From Argentina anserina (lineage: Eukaryota; Streptophyta; Magnoliopsida; Rosales; Rosaceae): 64,000 bases of DNA. Positions 61,800 to 64,000 of the stretch are shown piece by piece. The DNA lies in contig NC_065874.1 of the NCBI RefSeq assembly GCF_933775445.1, positions 29,396,501 through 29,460,500 of the forward strand. Direction: 5' to 3'. Position numbers and translations under genes: made by a program. Numbering within the stretch: position 1 is the stretch's first letter; every line of letters starts with the position of its first letter. Below the pieces are notes generated by a model. The model ran no database searches, had not been told where the DNA came from, and saw only the letters and a program-made list of their open reading frames with translations.

Positions 61800-64000
61800 A
61801 AAGTAAATGATTCAATGCATTAGAAAGTCAAAAGATAAAATTATCTCAATAAAATTGAAAAGAAATTAAAATCTCATACAAAATGTGGTGAGTGATACAA
61901 TTTTAAACTCTATTAATAAATCGCATTAATGAATTTACTTTTTTAATATGGTAACAATCATAAATCTCAATTACAAAAAAGGAAAAATAGTTTATTGGAG
62001 CTTTTGGAAAATTCAAAGTGAAATCTTAATTATGCCTCATAAAATCTAATTGAATGATATTATTGTTTTTTATTAATTAATGACATGACATGATTTTGTT
62101 TGAAAATGTGATATGTCTATGTGACAATGCATGCCACATAGAAATGATAAGATTTTTTATTGTCTTTGAGGCCTAAATTTTTTAGGCCCTATATCATTGC
62201 TCATAACAATATTAGAATAAAACATAATGCAAGCCTAAATTTAATAGAGTTTCATTGACATAGAAAACGCGGGGACAGAAAGTACTAATTAACCCTAGAG
62301 TCATTGTATTATGATGAACACATGGTTTGTTTTAACTGTTGCCCTTTTCTTTTTTTTAATTCTGGAGATCGAAGATGATATGGATAGGAACATGTGACAA
62401 CTCCAACAAGCCATACGTGCTGAAAGCATAGTTATGGTGAATGTATATAACTATATATTCCCCAATAAACCTAGACGGCTAGACTGATTATAGCGCACGT
62501 ACAACCTTGAAGATAGCCAACGTACAAAGACCCATTTATGGAACGGCATATATAGATGCCACGAAGTCCATGCATGCAGCTTGTTCCACATAAGATATTC
62601 ACTAGATTTGAAGGATTCACGTACAACTATGCCTACTGATCGAGGCGCAACCCTTGTACTCCGGCCATAACCTTCGGCCTAAACTATATATTACCGGCTT
62701 TTTTAAACCCATTACTCCATTAGATCCATGTGATCGACCTCTATCCACACCAAAAACAAACCCAAGCGACCACTTTCCATTGACGTCTCTTCATCGGATC
62801 AAGTACCAACAGCTTGCTATCGGAGACACCAGTTTCGCCAGCACGTTGAGTACCGGCCATCAACGTTGTACGAGCAAATCCAACTCTTGCTATGACCTAA
62901 AGAAATCTAGTCGAGGCATGCATCAGAAACAACCAAAGGAAAAAAGTCGAAACATCCGATCAGAATAAGAATCAAAATTATTCGATTAATTAGACTATCT
63001 GCCGCAAGGACTTAGCACATAGCTGAAGCATTACGACGGCTGTTTAATTAGCTTCCAATGTCAAGAGTGGTAAACTGGTAATGTATATAGTATAATTAAT
63101 ATGTATATTAACATCTTCATCAAGTTTTGGGTTATTACAAAATGCTTATAAATTAACTTATTAAATATAGTATCACTATATATGAAGCGCCTATATTATG
63201 TGCCCCCATTACTCTATAGCACATTTGCGGCCATTGCAAGGAGGAAAGCCATGCATGCATGCATAATTCTTCCAAGTCACCAACTATGGCCCTTGACTAG
63301 CCATCATTCCCCATCAACGTACGTCAATTTTCTCTACATTAAGGTTGGACCACCATCAATCGATAGCATCAGTACCCCGAAATCATGTACGTTTATAGAG
63401 CATATATAATTACAATGTGATGATGAACTGTAACAGCTTAATAATGATCGAAGTCAATACCATGCTCTCACCATGTATCTCTAGTTGTAGTTAGTTATCA
63501 ACTAGACCGTAAAATATATGACAGTGTCTGAATCTAAGTAAACGTGCAAAGTTTCAAACATCCAAGCTAGTCGGTAGTGAGAAGAAGAAAAGGCTGATTA
63601 AAATTCTCCTTAGAATTCCGACGCTCCGGACTTCCTCACCTACGTGTCGCTCTCTTGTTGGTTACTTGTTTAATAGAAGAGATTGCCCGCCCTTCCTATT
63701 TTGCTACGATGTCAACGCACACGTGGCCGGCAGCAATACAACACTTGTGAGTTGTGACGGGAGGCAGAGGATTACAGATGTGGTATTTTCAAAACGGCTT
63801 CGTTTTGTGTTATCGATTCATACGGACACAGGTGTCAAACTAGGGTGCGCTTGGTGATGGGAACCCACAATATCTAAAAGATCCGGGCATTGATGCCACA
63901 ATTAGTAGAGTGGACGGTCGTGATCGGTCATAATCATTGGCTAAAGTACATTTATTTTTAAGATGAAATCTGGATAAGATTTATTTGTGGAATTGTGGAA
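61800..64000. other. AT-rich spacer to the window end
   Basis: No protein is supported. Frames at 62654-62968, 63182-63409 and 63666-63857 have no domain. The last 400 bases contain G-box-like words and may be the promoter of a gene beyond the window. Confidence 0.4.
63642..63725. promoter_or_regulatory. Possible G-box/ABRE pair
   Basis: ACGTGTC at 63642-63648 and CACGTG at 63720-63725 (followed by GC) are 72 bases apart in a locally GC-richer stretch. Such ACGT-core words bind plant bZIP/bHLH factors. Without a gene downstream in the window, the role is only a guess. Confidence 0.25.

Noticed and set aside
1..64000. CRISPR arrays, operons, tRNA or rRNA genes
   Set aside because: No spaced identical repeats of CRISPR type, no prokaryotic gene organisation, and no tRNA or rRNA sequence recognised by eye; a tRNAscan run would settle the tRNA question.

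Overview
This looks like nuclear DNA of a flowering plant. The genes have many short GT-AG introns, AT-rich spacers and plant-type families: a LISCL-type GRAS protein, an ABA 8'-hydroxylase P450, a mitochondrial m-AAA FtsH protease and UFD1. Several retrotransposon stretches resemble Ty1/copia families common in Rosaceae, so a Rosaceae eudicot is my guess, not something the sequence proves. All exon models come from reading splice sites and protein families by eye.

Layout. 1-2.6 kb: AT-rich, no gene seen. 2.77-4.80 kb (+): intronless GRAS/SCARECROW-like gene, with a decayed copy of it at about 6.9-8.46 kb. 10.1-11.6 kb (-): five-exon MPP6-like exosome cofactor. 12.1-12.4 kb (+): a 76-residue orphan gene with a clear TATA box and poly(A) signal. 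13.3-15.4 kb (+): UFD1 in nine coding exons. 16.1-17.8 kb and 21.7-23.2 kb (both -): two tandem HAD-family nucleotidase-like paralogues with the same eight-exon structure. 24.1-28.9 kb (-): eight-exon FtsH3/FtsH10-type protease, 814 aa. 29.46-30.23 kb: probable solo LTR. 30.6-31.8 kb (+): intronless multi-pass methyltransferase-like gene. 37.6-41.8 kb (-): CYP707A-type ABA 8'-hydroxylase, eight coding exons.

From about 42.3 kb to the end the window is mostly transposon debris. There are two Ty1/copia-like copies on the minus strand, each with one recognisable LTR. Between them lie long LTR-like repeats in direct and inverted orientation, and a hAT-type element sits inside the left copia copy. 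At about 60.6-61.8 kb there is a decayed CACTA (En/Spm)-like element. Three nonautonomous DNA elements have ends I could set to the base by perfect target-site duplications: 20543-20968 and 43532-44085 (8 bp, hAT-like) and 33488-34194 (9 bp, Mutator-like).

The genes do not form one pathway. Two touch protein quality control (UFD1 with the Cdc48 unfoldase; FtsH at the mitochondrial inner membrane), one nuclear RNA decay (MPP6), one hormone breakdown (CYP707A) and one stress or auxin-linked transcription (GRAS). I found no convincing new multi-gene system. The most unusual items are the orphan small gene, the UFD1 start codon that appears to end its own exon, a G24 run in a CYP707A intron, and the well-bounded miniature transposons.
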